Shown here: positions 45,401 to 56,974 of the stretch, piece after piece
Layout of the letters: each line of letters begins with the position of its first letter
Position numbering within the stretch: the stretch's first letter is position 1
Assembly: GCA_026182355.1 (NCBI GenBank)
Contig: JAPFBL010000104.1
Span: 3,837,501-3,901,500 of the forward strand
DNA from: Hermatobates lingyangjiaoensis
Lineage: Eukaryota > Arthropoda > Insecta > Hemiptera > Hermatobatidae
Length of the DNA stretch: 64,000 bases
Direction of reading: 5' to 3'
The notes under the pieces: model-generated
What the model was told of the DNA's origin: nothing
The model's database searches: none
The model's input: the letters and a program-made list of their open reading frames with translations, nothing else
Made by a program: the position numbers and the translations under genes

Positions 45401-47520
45401 CAACAAATAGCTAGAAGTGTATACAATAAAATGAAAAAAGAATGGCATACCAAAAAGGAAGGAGTAGAGGACCGACCTCAGTCGAAGGTTCTTTGAGGAA
45501 TTTAGTCATGTGAGATAGAGTAGGGAGGGGTAGTTAAAAGATAAGGTAACAAAGGAGTTGAGTATGCTTACAAAGAGTAATGTGCTACAAAGTAAGCCAG
45601 AAAACACTATTTTAGATGAAAGAGCCTTTTTTTTTCATTTTTATTTACACATCTTATATACACAAATTTTGAGAAAATTTGGACAGCCTGGAATTTGCTC
45701 ATTAAGACACGATAATGAATTTTGATTTATGGCTTTATTTATTTCAAAAACTTCATAGTTTGAAATGTCTTTGAATTTGCTGTTAAAAAGTAAGGTGGCG
45801 AGGTTCTTGTTAGGGTTAAAGCTATGGTTGTGTGTGACTAGGTGTTTTACAAAATATGAAAAAATTCTTTATTATTCTTATTGAAATTTTTCCTTTGCAT
45901 ATACTCTTTAAAATATACCTGTTTTTTTTTTTTTTTTTTTTTTTAATGAACGCACGGTTCAACCTCATGGTTAACGCATGGTTAACCCCAAATTTAGGGG
46001 TTAACAAAGATTTTAAATTACCACTCGTTTTGCAACTTACTTAAAAATTAAATTTCTTTAATATATTTCCAATTTTTAGGGAGAAACTTCCAACATTAGG
46101 TAGAGTAATCCAGGTTTTTTCGGTTTTTTTAAGCTGTTTTGACGAAAAATATTATTAATAGAGTGCTTATATAACTACTTGTTTATTACCTGTATTGAAT
46201 AATCGTTTTTTGTTGCAATGGTTTTCATGGTTTCTATTTCTTTAACGCGGTTTTCTTTAGATAAAGGTATCATAAACAATAGATGTATCATTGAATAGAA
46301 AGCACTTAATTTGTATGGCATGGGATGAAAGGAGGAAGCATGCACCATATGACAGAGTCCGTGAAAGTGGGTTTTCGAAAAATATTTAAATTCAAAGAGT
46401 TTTTATGACGATACATTTTTTATGTATAGTTAAATTTAGAAAATTTAATGATACATTCTGTTCACTTTTCATAGTGAATTTGATATGAGTGTTAAGTTCA
46501 ATAATTAATGTTAATAAGCAGTGGCTGCCTATTTGTTCCACTGATAATTACAAAACGTCATTAACATGTCTTCGCCAAATTTCCATTAATTTTGTAAGGG
46601 GATGGTTGGAAGTTAAAAGATGTTCTACGAGGGAACTTAGAAATAGGTCGGCAAAAAGTGGAACTGTAGGAAAAATATTGGAACCATTGGCAAACCGACT
46701 TGAAAAATTGATTATTAAAATGAAAGTAATTAAGCTCAACACATACTTTGCAAAGTGTGAGAAGTTCTTTTTGGATAATGAGGTAGTAGTGCCCAAAATT
46801 AGAAATAGTTCTAAAGGATGAGGGATCGGGACGCTTGGAAATATTTTTTGTACATTAAAACTAACTAGGGTTGCATTGTTGTGCACAGCTAGTGTTTTAA
46901 ACTCGTTGATTAGGTGTGAAGTTATTATATAGGGACCTTTAAATTGAGTGATTTGTTGGAAGAGAACATTCACATATTTAGCTATTTTTTGAAGTGGCGA
47001 ATCAGAAAATGATACGATGGTGGGATTGGTATGTTTTCCTTATGTATTTTGGGCAAGGCGTATAGAAGGGTAGCGCAAGGATTTGTCGACGGAAACAGAA
47101 TAGGCCTCGAAATTAATTTGATACACATTTTAACTATCTTCCTGAGAATATCTTGCATTTGTTTGGTAGGGTCATTTGGTAAATTCTGGAAGTTATCTGA
47201 ACTTAGGAAGCTATTTACTTTTTCAATATATGAATCTTGTTTTATAATAGCAGTCGTGTTTCCTTTATCGGCTTTTGTTATAATTAAATTATTTTCCATG
47301 ATTTTATGTTTTAAGTTGTTGCTAGTTTTAAAATCAGTGAAATTTTAAGAATTGCGAGAAGGTTTTAATAAGAAAGAGGAAAGTTTAAAAGATAAATCAT
47401 GAAGAATAGAAATGGGCAAATATGTATCCAAACTAAGAGGTAAAGAAATTATATTTATCCATTTACCCCAGTATGAGTAAAGACCACGCATTTGCAGATT
47501 TCACAACTAATGAGTTAAAG
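45296..47520 (-). pseudogene. PLE-F: near-complete Penelope-like reverse transcriptase/endonuclease, broken
   Basis: Minus-strand Penelope polyprotein in pieces, in the right order. The N-terminal part (47299 downward) has IITKADKGNTTAII and YALPKIHKE, hallmarks of PLE RTs. RT palm motif A is LVSFNVQKIFPSVP, where the catalytic Asp is Asn. The next motif, FANGSNIFPTVPLFADLF, replaces the usual GLPMGSPLSP..A-L block. Motif C is RRHVNDVL, with Asn for the first Asp of YVDD. The thumb follows (IKFTMKSEQNVSLNFL; ASSFHPMPYKLSAFYSMIH), then the linker (ITLPNVGSFSLKIGNILKKF). The GIY-YIG end is LVTHNHSFNPNKNLATLL, with a stop at 45641. A poly-A run (45921-45943) and several frameshifts separate them; the GIY and YIG motifs are lost. 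The role was target-primed reverse transcription. It is dead by both active-site changes and frameshifts. Confidence 0.85.
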
Positions 47521-48017
47521 TCAAAAAGTATATTTTGTGTAGATGGATTATTCACTCAGATCATTATTATTCTATTAATAATGCATGATTTCTCTAGATT
47601 CCCTTTTTATTGTATTACATTTCGATTTAGATATTCTCTATAATAAATAAAAGATTCAGTAAAGATAACATTACTGCAATCCTCATACTTAGAGACTGCA
47701 CTGCGCTAGAAAGCCGTAGACAGTTAATCCGAACCCCTACAGTTGGGGCGTTGACCCAGCTGCTTACCTTAATAAGCTAGTGAAGACAACGGTGTTTGCG
47801 CAACAGTTCTAGACACTGATCTAAGTGATTGTACCTAAACGTCTGATCAAACAAAAAAGACTGGAAGAGCTGACGTTTTAACCCGCCAGGGGATCGGTTT
47901 TTTATTCTATCTATCTATCTAAAGATAATAACAATATTTTTATATCAAGATTTCAGTAGAAATATATGTTTTTATACATTCTGAGTCCAATAAAGTTTGA
48001 TAAATAAATTTATCAAA
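47521..48017. other. GC-richer patch and tetranucleotide tract
   Basis: 47690-47900 is GC-richer and contains GCTGACGTTTTAACCCGCC, which resembles SINE-tail motifs, followed by (TCTA)n at about 47907-47921. Too eroded to name. Confidence 0.3.
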
Positions 48018-48049
48018 TGTGTGTGTGTGTTTGTGTGTGTGTGACAGAC

Positions 48050-48086
<37 letters not shown>

Positions 48087-48090
48087 GTGA
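48018..48090. repeat. (GT)n(GA)n microsatellite
   Basis: GT run passing into a GA run; antisense it gives a Ser/Leu/His open frame that is not a gene. Confidence 0.9.
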
Positions 48091-49867
48091 GAGATTGAGC
48101 GCGGGAGGAAGGAGTGGCAAGGGGTTAGGACTAGGACTTTCAAAAACCGAAAGAGTTATAATCACCAATTTTTATAACTAAAGTAGTATCAAGTCTTAAA
48201 CAAAAGAAAAAGCTCAGAACCAATATTGTTCTTTATTAGGGGGAACACAAGAGCCATTTTGTTTTTCTGCGAATTCCAAAACTTACTTTATGTTTTTGTA
48301 GACATCACAGAAGTTCTAACATTATCGTTGATATTTAATATAGATAATGTATTACCTGAGTAACAATTCTCATTTTGGGTTAATAAAACTGTTCTGACAT
48401 AATGATAAAAAATATTTAATTAACTCACAAAACGTTACTACAGGTATTCAGCAAAAGAAAGAATATGCTAAAAATTAATACGAAATATCATGCAAACAAA
48501 ATAAGTTGATTGGCGAAACAAAGATTATTTTTTTTTCTTTTCGTAATAATAGCTGGATTTATTAAAGCATCATACTGGAATCTTTTTATTAGCGTTCGTA
48601 ATGAACAATGCAGAAAAATATTTTTCAAATAAATTGAAATAGAATTCAGTAGAAGAATTCATACAATGAACGCTAACAATTAAAGAAACCTGTATTGTTA
48701 ATAACCTTTTCAACAGAATAATATAAATGACTTTTTAGCCTATATCTGTAAAAGCTATGCCATGAAAAATACAAATTATTGGAGGAAAAAAAATAAAAAA
48801 AATACATTAATGAAATCTGAAATCACATATACAAATTAAAATTTTATTATGAACAACATTTATCTGAAAAAAATGTTCTTTTGTGACCTGTTTTAAGACA
48901 TTACATAAGATTAAACTTAGTGTTTGATTGCATGTTGACATTGAGCTTTGATCAGACATACTAACCGGTCAAGTTTGTGTTCATCACGATCTGATTACAG
49001 TTTATTCGCTTGAACTACTCTTTATTTGTACAATTAGGCACTATAGTAAATTCATAGTAACTTTTAAAAAAATATTCTTTTTAAATATATGCATGTAACC
49101 ATTAATTCTTAAAAAAATTGTTACCCATGAGAATCATTTTTACATGATTTATTACATATTTTATTCTAAACGATTCCGATTCAGTTAAAATTTAGTACAG
49201 ATATTCCAAAAAAAATAAGAAATGACAAAACAGGTATACAAGTATTTTCAACAAAGAAGCTCTTTAAGTATTCAATTATTATTTGAGGTAAATAAAAGGC
49301 AGTGTCTTACAGAGCATATTGTTGTATAAAATATTATAGATCAACTAAAGTTGAAGCTATTATCATAAAAACATTTGGTTGAAGTCTGACATTCTTGCAT
49401 AGTCCTTTTTTTCTGTTTTTAGAGATAAGAAACGGGAATGAGTGGCCTCTTACCAGAGTTGAATTGGAAGAAAGAAAAATCTGATAAGATACTGAAAGGA
49501 TAGTTATCAAGAGTAGGGTTTGAAGCTAAACAGAAAACGAAACTGTCAAGCCTGTGAAAAGCACTCTTGAAGAATTCCAATGAATTGGGAGCAACAACTC
49601 GTTAAAAGGCAAAGCTTTGCAACTTTTCAACTCTTAGCAAACTGTCAGAGTGGTCAAGAACCTCACAAAACAAAACTTACTATTCAAGACTTTTCCATTC
49701 ATATTATAAACCAGCCAGAACAATTAATAATATTCAGAATTACAAAAAAAAATCAAAGCAGAATTAAGAATTACAAAATTCATTATACATGAATTATAAT
49801 ATTTTTTAAGAATGAACAAAAAAAACTATTTATGGTGTTGTAGAAATTAGAGATTAACAAGTATTTG
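48091..49867. other. AT-rich DNA, nothing supported
   Basis: The 70-codon frame at 49580-49792 is short and has no recognised domain. Confidence 0.45.
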
Positions 49868-49874
49868 ACATCAC

Positions 49875-49960
49875 ATAGGCTTGGGACCGAAGGCTTAACG
49901 TCATCTCTGCGGGCCGACATGCTAAGATTTTTTTCACCTTACATGTCAATCCCGCAAACT
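49875..49960 (-). repeat. SINE-tail-like fragment
   Basis: Minus strand: GACGTTAAGCCTTCGGTCCC matches the body of the SINE-like relic at 52680-52855 (GACGTTAAGCTGTCTGTCCC). Confidence 0.4.
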
Positions 49961-50077
49961 AAGAATCGACTATGAAAGTTTGATTGAAGTTGAAGAACTA
50001 ACCACTATCCAAATAAGTGTGATCCTGTTTCTGATTCAAGGTCAGTAATTTTATCAAGATATGTATATATAACTGAA

Positions 50078-50106
50078 AAAAACACCTTCGGAAGGGTGTT
50101 TTTCGG
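50078..50106. repeat. Short perfect hairpin
   Basis: AAAAACACC and GGTGTTTTT flank TTCGGAAG. It resembles a terminator, but this is eukaryotic DNA. It is more likely the fold-back centre of an old element whose right arm continues to 50230. Confidence 0.45.
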
Positions 50107-50230
50107 AAACACCTTGATCGCACGTACCTCTTCTTCTCCTTCCCTGCTACTCTATCCTGATAACGAACTTTGGTTCAAAATATTGATCCAGTAAACGTTC
50201 TAATTCTTTATATGTTGTTTTTTGCAGTTA
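50107..50230 (+). mobile_element. Degraded PLE terminus
   Basis: CTGATAA (50158-50164), GAAC..GGTTC stem, then AAAATATTGATCCAG and a T-rich tail leading to a (TA)n tract at 50269-50291. Similar in order to the terminus at 41491-41514. Confidence 0.4.
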
Positions 50231-50340
50231 TTAATCAGTACGGTTTGGATTGTTTAGTAATTTAAGTTATATATATATATATATATATATACTTTTCGAT
50301 AAAAATACACTCCAAACGGGATAAATGAAATTTAATCTAT

Positions 50341-50510
50341 ATAAAGAAACATAGAGAAATTAAAAACACACACTTACAGTCTGTCATTTTCGGTTTAAAC
50401 CATCTTCAGAAGAGATAAGAGAGGCAAACCCATCACACTGGTACAGAGACAGTTGGAGATCAACAATGTTGCCCCACTCGTCCGGTCACAGAGAAAAAGG
50501 TAGACAAGAA
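50341..50510 (-). mobile_element. PLE-D 3' end with hammerhead-like core
   Basis: Minus strand CTGAAGA (50403-50409), one extra T, GGTT..AACC stem II (50392-50401) and GAAA (50388-50391), then GACAGACTGTAAGTGTG and a T-rich tail. Stem I and stem III are not clear. Confidence 0.55.
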
Positions 50511-50767
50511 ACCAATTTATAATTACATTGGGAAATATGGAAAAATAAGGAATAAAGAAAAGATAAACTCAGAATGAACAGAGCAAATTATACATAAATA
50601 AAAGTTACAGACTGAGCTTTAATAAAAAAATATAATAAAATAAAACTTAAAGTAATATTGCGAATAAAAAAATAATATTAAGTAAATAAAATAATTAAAT
50701 TATAGAAGGTAAAAAAGGGTATTAGATTATTCAATTATTTCATTTTTTATTTTTAATTATTTTATTC

Positions 50768-50773
<6 letters not shown>

Positions 50774-50841
<68 letters not shown>
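50774..50841. repeat. (TA)n microsatellite
   Basis: About 68 bp of pure TA ending at the first base of a PLE-A dimer. Confidence 0.95.
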
Positions 50842-50844
<3 letters not shown>

Positions 50845-51055
50845 CAAACCACAATAAGAAAATGGGAAAACAAGACTAAGATCTTTCAACCGTAACAAGC
50901 GGTCTTCGTCAGAGTCAAAAACCCAACTGACCAACCCAACCTCAGTTGGTTACTGAGACCGCTTGTTACGGTTGAAAGATCTTAGTCTTGTTTTCCCATT
51001 TTCTTATTGTGGTTTGATCATTGATTGTTATTTCACGTGTTTATGTGAAATCTTT
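50842..51055. mobile_element. PLE-A miniature inverted dimer between TA tracts
   Basis: Left arm (50842-50935, minus) has an intact hammerhead at 50874-50916. The right arm (about 50945-51055, plus) lacks part of the core (ACTGAGACCGC) but keeps stem II, GAAA and the long tail with TTTCAC..GTGAAA. The left terminus is the short form. Nothing 5' of the ribozyme region survives, so the element is essentially two ribozyme-bearing ends. Confidence 0.82.
50874..50916 (-). ncRNA. PLE-A hammerhead ribozyme
   Basis: Complete stems, core and cleavage position on the minus strand, within the miniature dimer. Confidence 0.68.
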
Positions 51056-51154
51056 ATATATATATATAATATATATATTATATTATAATATATTATATTA
51101 TATTATATTATATTATATTATATTATATTATATTATATTATATTATATATATAT
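51056..51154. repeat. (TA)n and TTATA pentanucleotide tract
   Basis: TA run, then about 13 TTATA units, then TA again. It separates the PLE-A dimer from the following PLE-B copy. Confidence 0.9.
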
Positions 51155-51675
51155 ATTAGTTTGGCTTCCACCAAGCTAAGCCTGCGTATGAATAATCACA
51201 GGTCATCCGTTGGCAAACGCAGTGGCCTTCCCGTTGCTACTCATGCCAGTTCTCAAGGACTCAGTTTTAGTGACTGTTTCCGTGTACAGGTCCTGAGGCA
51301 GATTGATCAGACTAATTCGAAAGTTACTCTGAGAGCTTCAGAAGAAGCACTTATTAGTCTTCTGGGCGGTAGATCGGCTCCTGGGCTTAACCTCAATCGT
51401 TGATTTTTTTTTTTTTTTAAAGTTGTTATCAGCTTTTAATTTTATTTTAGTTAAATGTTTTCTTTTTTAATTTTTATTTGGCTTTTATTTCTTTAACTTC
51501 CCTGTCTACCTTAACTCCGAAAGTTGGCTACACTGTTTGAGTGCTTCAGTTCGAACGCCAAGTCAGTCGTTATCAGCCTTTGGAGCGATTCACTTCTTTT
51601 CCTGAAGACGAGGACATCGAAATATAGTAGTGAGTTCAGTGGTTTCCTTTCTATGTGTTCTCTTTTTTTAAATTC

Positions 51676-51690
<15 letters not shown>
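51155..51690 (+). mobile_element. PLE-B copy, 5'-truncated, between TA tracts
   Basis: GIY-YIG end (stop at 51403), T-rich 3' UTR, hammerhead-like terminus at 51602-51630 (CTGAAGA, GAGGACATC, GAAA, TATAGTAGTGAG) and a T-rich tail into (TA)n at 51681-51712. It defines PLE-B: the dispersed PLE-B termini elsewhere match its 3' UTR. Confidence 0.78.
51161..51403 (+). pseudogene. PLE-B GIY-YIG endonuclease, C-terminal part
   Basis: Eighty codons open from the truncation, without an ATG. LSLRMNNHRSSV carries the Arg helix of the GIY-YIG fold, followed by LPVATHASSQ (His-containing block) and LRASEEALISLLGG with the likely catalytic Glu, ending APGLNLNR, typical of the C-terminus of this PLE endonuclease type. 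The GIY and YIG strands upstream are missing. It is a different subfamily from PLE-A and PLE-C, whose ends read quite differently. Inactive by truncation. Confidence 0.72.
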
Positions 51691-51715
<25 letters not shown>

Positions 51716-51775
51716 TGTGTGTGAGAGAGAGAGAGAGAGTGTGAGTGCGAGGTGTGTGTGTTTGTGTGTGTGTGT
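51681..51775. repeat. (TA)n, (GT)n, (GA)n compound tract
   Basis: TA run to 51712, then GT and GA runs to about 51775. Confidence 0.9.
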
Positions 51776-51969
51776 TTGTCAGCTTGTGCTGAGAAGTAGT
51801 GGAGTTTTGTATTGGCTTTTGCTTAATTATTTTTATGTGAGAAGTAGTATTTGAGAGTGTATTTATATATTAATTTATTTTCAATAGTTTAGAAGTTTCT
51901 GCTGAAAAGGGTTGGTTGAGATGCGAGTAATGGTAATTTAATATGGTAGTTTAGAATGGAGTTGCCTCT

Positions 51970-52050
51970 CCGCTGTAACACATTCCCCTGAATGCCTGTA
52001 GGTGATGATAGATTCATGTTCCCTTCCTCTCGCTAGACACATTTCAACTT
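51970..52050 (+). repeat. Dispersed relic, copy a
   Basis: AATGCCTGTAGGTGATGATA then GATTCATG, CTCGCTAGACACA. It aligns with 61075-61160 (CATGCCTCCGTCAGGAGAAG, AAGATTCATG, CTCGCTTTACTGAGACA). An old shared repeat of unknown class. Confidence 0.4.
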
Positions 52051-52305
52051 CATATGTAAAATAGCTTGCAAAAAGTGAAAACGCTATCAATTTGCTTTAC
52101 ATTTGAAGAAAAAATAGTCATCTTTTATTTTTCTTTGAAAAAATAGTATTATTTTCTTCCATTTTTGTTTTTATTGCTTGAAAGATTCACTAAGTTCTGA
52201 GTATGATTTACTTTGGAGGAATCATTATTAATAGTCGTCAAATAAAAAATGACAGAAGTCATTTTCTGCTATGACCATGTTTTTCACCTTATATATATGA
52301 ATGAA

Positions 52306-52515
52306 TCATAGGATCCTGTCACATGAAATGTTTTTTATTAATTGGTTATTGGCCTTATTTATACATTGGCCTTGTGTTCTGCACATAATATGGTTGTATT
52401 CTTCTCTTGTAAGTGTACAAGCTGTATCACTATTTGGTTGACAAGTTATACGATCTGGATACCTTGTTCTCAAATCCTTCAACAGTTGCTTGTTTTTGTT
52501 ATTTAGATATTGCAT
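52306..52515 (-). other. Coding-like 69-codon frame, unassigned
   Basis: Minus-strand frame with mixed composition (LLKDLRTRYPDRITCQPNSD, REEYNHIMCRTQGQC). An open stretch in another frame lies just upstream (IDHLQSLRIFHRFNHA). It looks more protein-like than most frames here, and a one-base shift joins the two, suggesting a decayed element gene. Family not recognised. Confidence 0.25.
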
Positions 52516-52679
52516 GGTTAAATCGATGAAATATTCTTAATGACTGTAAATGGTCGATTAGTTTGCAGTGGTAGTCTCACAAGAGAACAAGCATAAGCAA
52601 AAATTAGACCTTTGTCATACCACAATTTGAACATTGGTAGTCCAAAATTTAGCCTAATTCAAGTGTATTTAGATTAAGC

Positions 52680-52855
52680 TCCTGACACCGCACACAGAGG
52701 GACAGACAGCTTAACGTCCTCTCCAAGGGATGACGTGCTCAAATTTATTCACCTGCCCTAAATAAATAAATTTCAACTTTATTCAAATTGAACCCGGATC
52801 TACCAGCTTAGAGGCTATCATATTGCCACTGATTAATCTGGTTCCCGAACGCAGA
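52680..52855 (-). repeat. tRNA-derived SINE-like relic
   Basis: On the minus strand a tRNA-like head (52787-52850) reads AGTGG, then TAGCCTCTAAGCTGGTAGA and CCGGGTTCAATTT, the last resembling a T-arm/B box. A body with GACGTTAAGCTGTCTGTCCC follows. Weakly related pieces occur at 49875-49960 and 13985-14035. Confidence 0.5.
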
Positions 52856-52885
52856 TATTCATACTCTTGTTGAAAAAATATAAGC

Positions 52886-52910
52886 CTGTATATATATATA
52901 TATATATATA
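52886..52910. repeat. (TA)n microsatellite
   Basis: Short pure TA run. Confidence 0.85.
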
Positions 52911-52951
52911 ACAGATTCAATAATATATCGACCGTTTGATAGAATAGGTGT

Positions 52952-52957
52952 ACTCAA

Positions 52958-53018
<61 letters not shown>

Positions 53019-53021
53019 CAA

Positions 53022-53075
<54 letters not shown>

Positions 53076-53081
53076 TTGAGT
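52952..53081. repeat. 130-bp (CA)n(TA)n(TG)n palindrome
   Basis: ACTCAAATAC followed by (CA)n and (TA)n, a short ACAAA interruption, then (TA)n, (TG)n and GTATTTGAGT. The unique 10-bp flanks are exact inverted repeats, so symmetry extends beyond the simple repeats. Confidence 0.9.
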
Positions 53082-56000
53082 ATTTATATACTAAAAAAAT
53101 GGTTTAAATAAACCATTTAAATGTAGTTAAATTACACATTGTTAATTTCGCTTTATGGCCGGGGTGACCTGGTATGCCAGAAATGTGGATTATTCAAAGC
53201 GAACTGAGGTTAGAATAAATTGACGAATTCACAAACATATTGGTGACCAGTGAGGACACAAATATCCCACCCCATCCAAACTCCCTTATCTAGAACCTAT
53301 CCCTAAGAATTCCCCAACCACATCCATCATAGAGGCTGTTGCTATAATAGAAATTATAGCCAAACCCTAGAACGACAACTTCACACGACTCAAGAAGACT
53401 AAACGACCACGAAATGATGTATACCGACAAACCAAATAAAAGAGTACAGACATTTACTGCTAATTAGTGACCTGGAACTGCTAATTACAACACCACTACA
53501 GTGCGCAGACATTGTCAATTTAATATACTTAAAAATAAATAGTGTGTTTTTTCATTTATTGCGCACAGCTGAGTTTAGGATTCTGTTGGAAGATATTTAT
53601 TACATACTTAATACATAATACAGCTTTACAATTTATTTTCTGACATGTATCATTACTTTTAATGCTATAACCTAATCTCATTATGAAGCTTTTTTTTTCA
53701 GTAATGGGTGACTGACTAATCAGTGACTTTGTATCAAGTTAAAAGCTTTTGTTAACTTCATTTTTCAATTCATGAATGCGTTTATAAAATTAAACACTTA
53801 ATTCGCTGGACAGCTCTTTTACTTTTAACATGTAAATCAGTATTTCAATGAATGAATAAACCAGTTATTGAGAGCTCTAAGCAATGTATGCCATTCGGGA
53901 GTTCAAAATAGGTCTTCCATCTTTGACCCACTTTCTACTATCTTACAGCACTCTTAACAATTTAAAAGTTAGAGTTTCTGTTATAATTGAAGCATGCTAT
54001 AATTAGAGCTATAATTGTAACAAATTCTAAAAGTATAATAAGTTTCTATGGCTTAAAACTAAGTAACTTCAATAATATGAAAATGTCATCTGAAATGCTG
54101 TATGATTATTACGATTGAGTCAATAGGACCAGGAGAGGTTCACCCGACGAGAATCAGTCAGCTTATCTTAAATAGGCTAGCTCTCAGCTTTATCAGTATT
54201 TATAATGTAATCTATAAATATCTATTCTTATTTTGATTCATTAGTCTTTAATTTATTTAATTTTAAGTATTTGCAGAGTTCCAATCAAAAATCAATCACA
54301 ATATAGTATAGAAAATCTTGACTTTAGAAAAATCGAAAGCATTTTAAACCACTTTTTTAGCTCGAAAAAGATCAAAGGTATGGACTGGCAAACATGTACT
54401 GGAGATACACCAACACTATCAGTTACGCCCAACAAATCAAGGCAGGGAAGGCTTCAAAATGGAAACTTTTTTCTCTGATCACGGTTATTTTATTAATATA
54501 CCTCTGGTGTCGAAGTAAAAATTAGTGATGTAGCTCTAATCAAGGTTCTCGTACGTGGCTTTATTGATTTAATCAACCTGTAATATTTGTAAATCAATTT
54601 CTTTTTTATATATACCGTGTTTTAAAGATCTATTTTGCCCTATCCAATGCTTTTAAAAAAATGTCAATACATAAGAAAATTATTTTGTTTCCGTGTTATT
54701 CACAATTTGGTTTCCATTCTATCTTTTTTTAGCGGTCAGCCCTCGACACAACATAGTTGCATATACAGTGTTCAAAACAATGAGTATCAAAGAATTCATT
54801 CAGCGTGAAGTGTCGTTCAGAAACCATAGAAAGAAAACCAGGAAGTAGAATACTATACTACTTCTATATAAGATACTATGCTTGGTGACTTCTACAAAAC
54901 TTGTCGAGAACATTATGCAAATAATGGTACAACATCAAACAAAATCTCATCATAACAATCAACGACCTAACCAAGAGCTTAATTTGTTTAACAATTCAGC
55001 AAAAACAGGATGGAACCAGAAAAATCAACACCCGCATCAATAATGTCTAACCTACTGTCACAAAGAGCAAAGATGTTAATAATATTTACGATACAAGAGG
55101 TGAAACGGCTTCTTTTTAACACGACCCATAAAATTATGAAATATAAGTTATTACTAGTGAGAACAAATGGTTGAATACGTATTGATTAGGAACGTTTATT
55201 CATTTGATGCATCATTGAAATAAAGTTTATATTCCATTTCTCAAAAATAACTCAAACACAATAAAAGTAAACCTACAACTTAATTAGATACAAAATAAAG
55301 TCTTCATTTAGCAAAAAAAAATTCGTTTCTTAATCTGACTTTAGATATTTTGTTTGTTAAATGGAAAATTCTTTTGTATTTCTACCGCAGAGAAAAAGCA
55401 AAACTGTCAGACCCTTGTGAAAAATACTTAAAATAAATTAACATGAAGAAAACATTTAGAACTACCAATGGAAAATCAATTCAGTAATTTGCCCATTCAT
55501 AACTAAAAATACTTCATCCATAGAACAATATGGAAGGCAAAATCACATTTACTTGAAAATAACATTATAAAATATCTTTAATTGAAGTCTTTTTGTAAGG
55601 CCGCAAGTCATACTGTCACCTAAACGCCTTAAGTTTTGCTTTATAATTATTTGTAATCCTCGAATTATGAATCCAAGTCCTAAGGACAGTGCAGTAATTC
55701 AACATTGTGAATGTTCCCCATTTAAGCCACTTTCCAACTTGCCTTGGCTGTCTGCTCTCACACTGTTATCCGATTCTCTTAACTCCCCATATGGATTACA
55801 AGTTTTGAAACATTAAACAGGTTTGACATCTCAAAATCCCTCTTACCTTCACCGCTTTTAATTATCTTCATTAATCATATTACCTCAATATTTCTTATCT
55901 GTCTGAACAAGTATTGTACTAAGGTAACAATACGCTAGGCCAAGTGAACTTCGATTCCTATAATGTAAAATTCATAAATAATTCCACATGACACAGCTAA

Positions 56001-56755
56001 AAAAATAAAATAAAATATTTTACTTTATAAAGAATCACTCAAAATGTTGCTGGTTATTGCTGTTTTCTCAAATATAATAGAGCACACCAGTTCTTTGCCG
56101 GTTCAAAGCATTATAACTTTGAGCATAAAAGTCAGCTGTATAGCACCTCAAGCCGGCTTGCTAATAGAAATATTCCAGATTTTTGAGAATTATTTTCCAA
56201 ATACACTGAAGTCTTATCATAAATGCCTTTATTTTGCAAACGTTACAATAGTTTAACCAGAGTCCAGTAGAATTGAAAACTAATGTTTCGGTCTAAGTGT
56301 ATATTAATTAATTATAAATGTAATTTTAGTGCATGTTAAAAAATGCATATATAATATTTTAAATGATGTAGCTATCGGCGTCATCATTATTGTAATTAAT
56401 TCTGTACTCATGTAGCCCTGAAGATGCCAACAAATAGTGATGAAATGTTTGTTTAAAGATGTGCTTCTCAGTAAAGAAAAAAACTGAATAAATAAAATAG
56501 CGTAGAATATATGTGGTCGAGTTTTGTGACAAGAAATTTAGAAATATCAGCAAGGAGCAGTCGTTTTTGAAGGTTAGTTAAAATAATATATTATATTATA
56601 TATTTTAAGTATTTTTAGCAGTCTACACTCTCGTTTCTTCGTCCACACAGTACGTGATACGATTGTACCTCTCTAAGTACCGCTAGTGTTATTTAAGAAT
56701 ACCAAGAAGCTTATTAGGAAATAAGTGTCAGCTGAGTTTGGTATTATTTTCAATA
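53082..56755. other. AT-rich DNA, possible LTR-end remnant only
   Basis: TATTGGTGACCAGTGAGGAC near 53241 resembles the primer-binding site area of some LTR retrotransposons, but no LTR or gag/pol was found. Otherwise nothing supported. Confidence 0.35.
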
Positions 56756-56933
56756 ATGTATATATATATAAAAACATCCAAACCATAATAAGAAATGAGA
56801 AGAAAAACTAATATCTTTCCGAATCAGTTGGCATTTGACTCTGACGAAGACATCTTGTTACGGTTGAAAGATTTTAGTTTTTTTCTCATTTCTTATTGTG
56901 ATTTACGTGGATTGTAATTTTACTTGTTTTTTG

Positions 56934-56968
<35 letters not shown>
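56756..56968. mobile_element. PLE-A miniature inverted dimer, diverged, between TA tracts
   Basis: TA at 56756-56770 and 56938-56968. The left arm (56772-56820, minus) is only the terminal tail. The right arm (about 56828-56937, plus) has GACT, CTGACGA and GAAA, but stem II is broken (GACAT against CGGTT). Confidence 0.7.

Positions 56969-56974
<6 letters not shown>

Noticed and set aside
47940..48143. Ser/Leu/His-rich frame on the minus strand
   Set aside because: Produced by a (GT)n(GA)n tract; low complexity, no domain.
50078..50106. Rho-independent terminator
   Set aside because: Hairpin plus T-run looks bacterial, but the whole context is eukaryotic; better explained as the centre of an old inverted element.
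53241..53262. LTR retrotransposon primer-binding site
   Set aside because: TTGGTGACCAG resembles such sites, but I find no paired LTR, gag or pol, so I kept it only as a remark.
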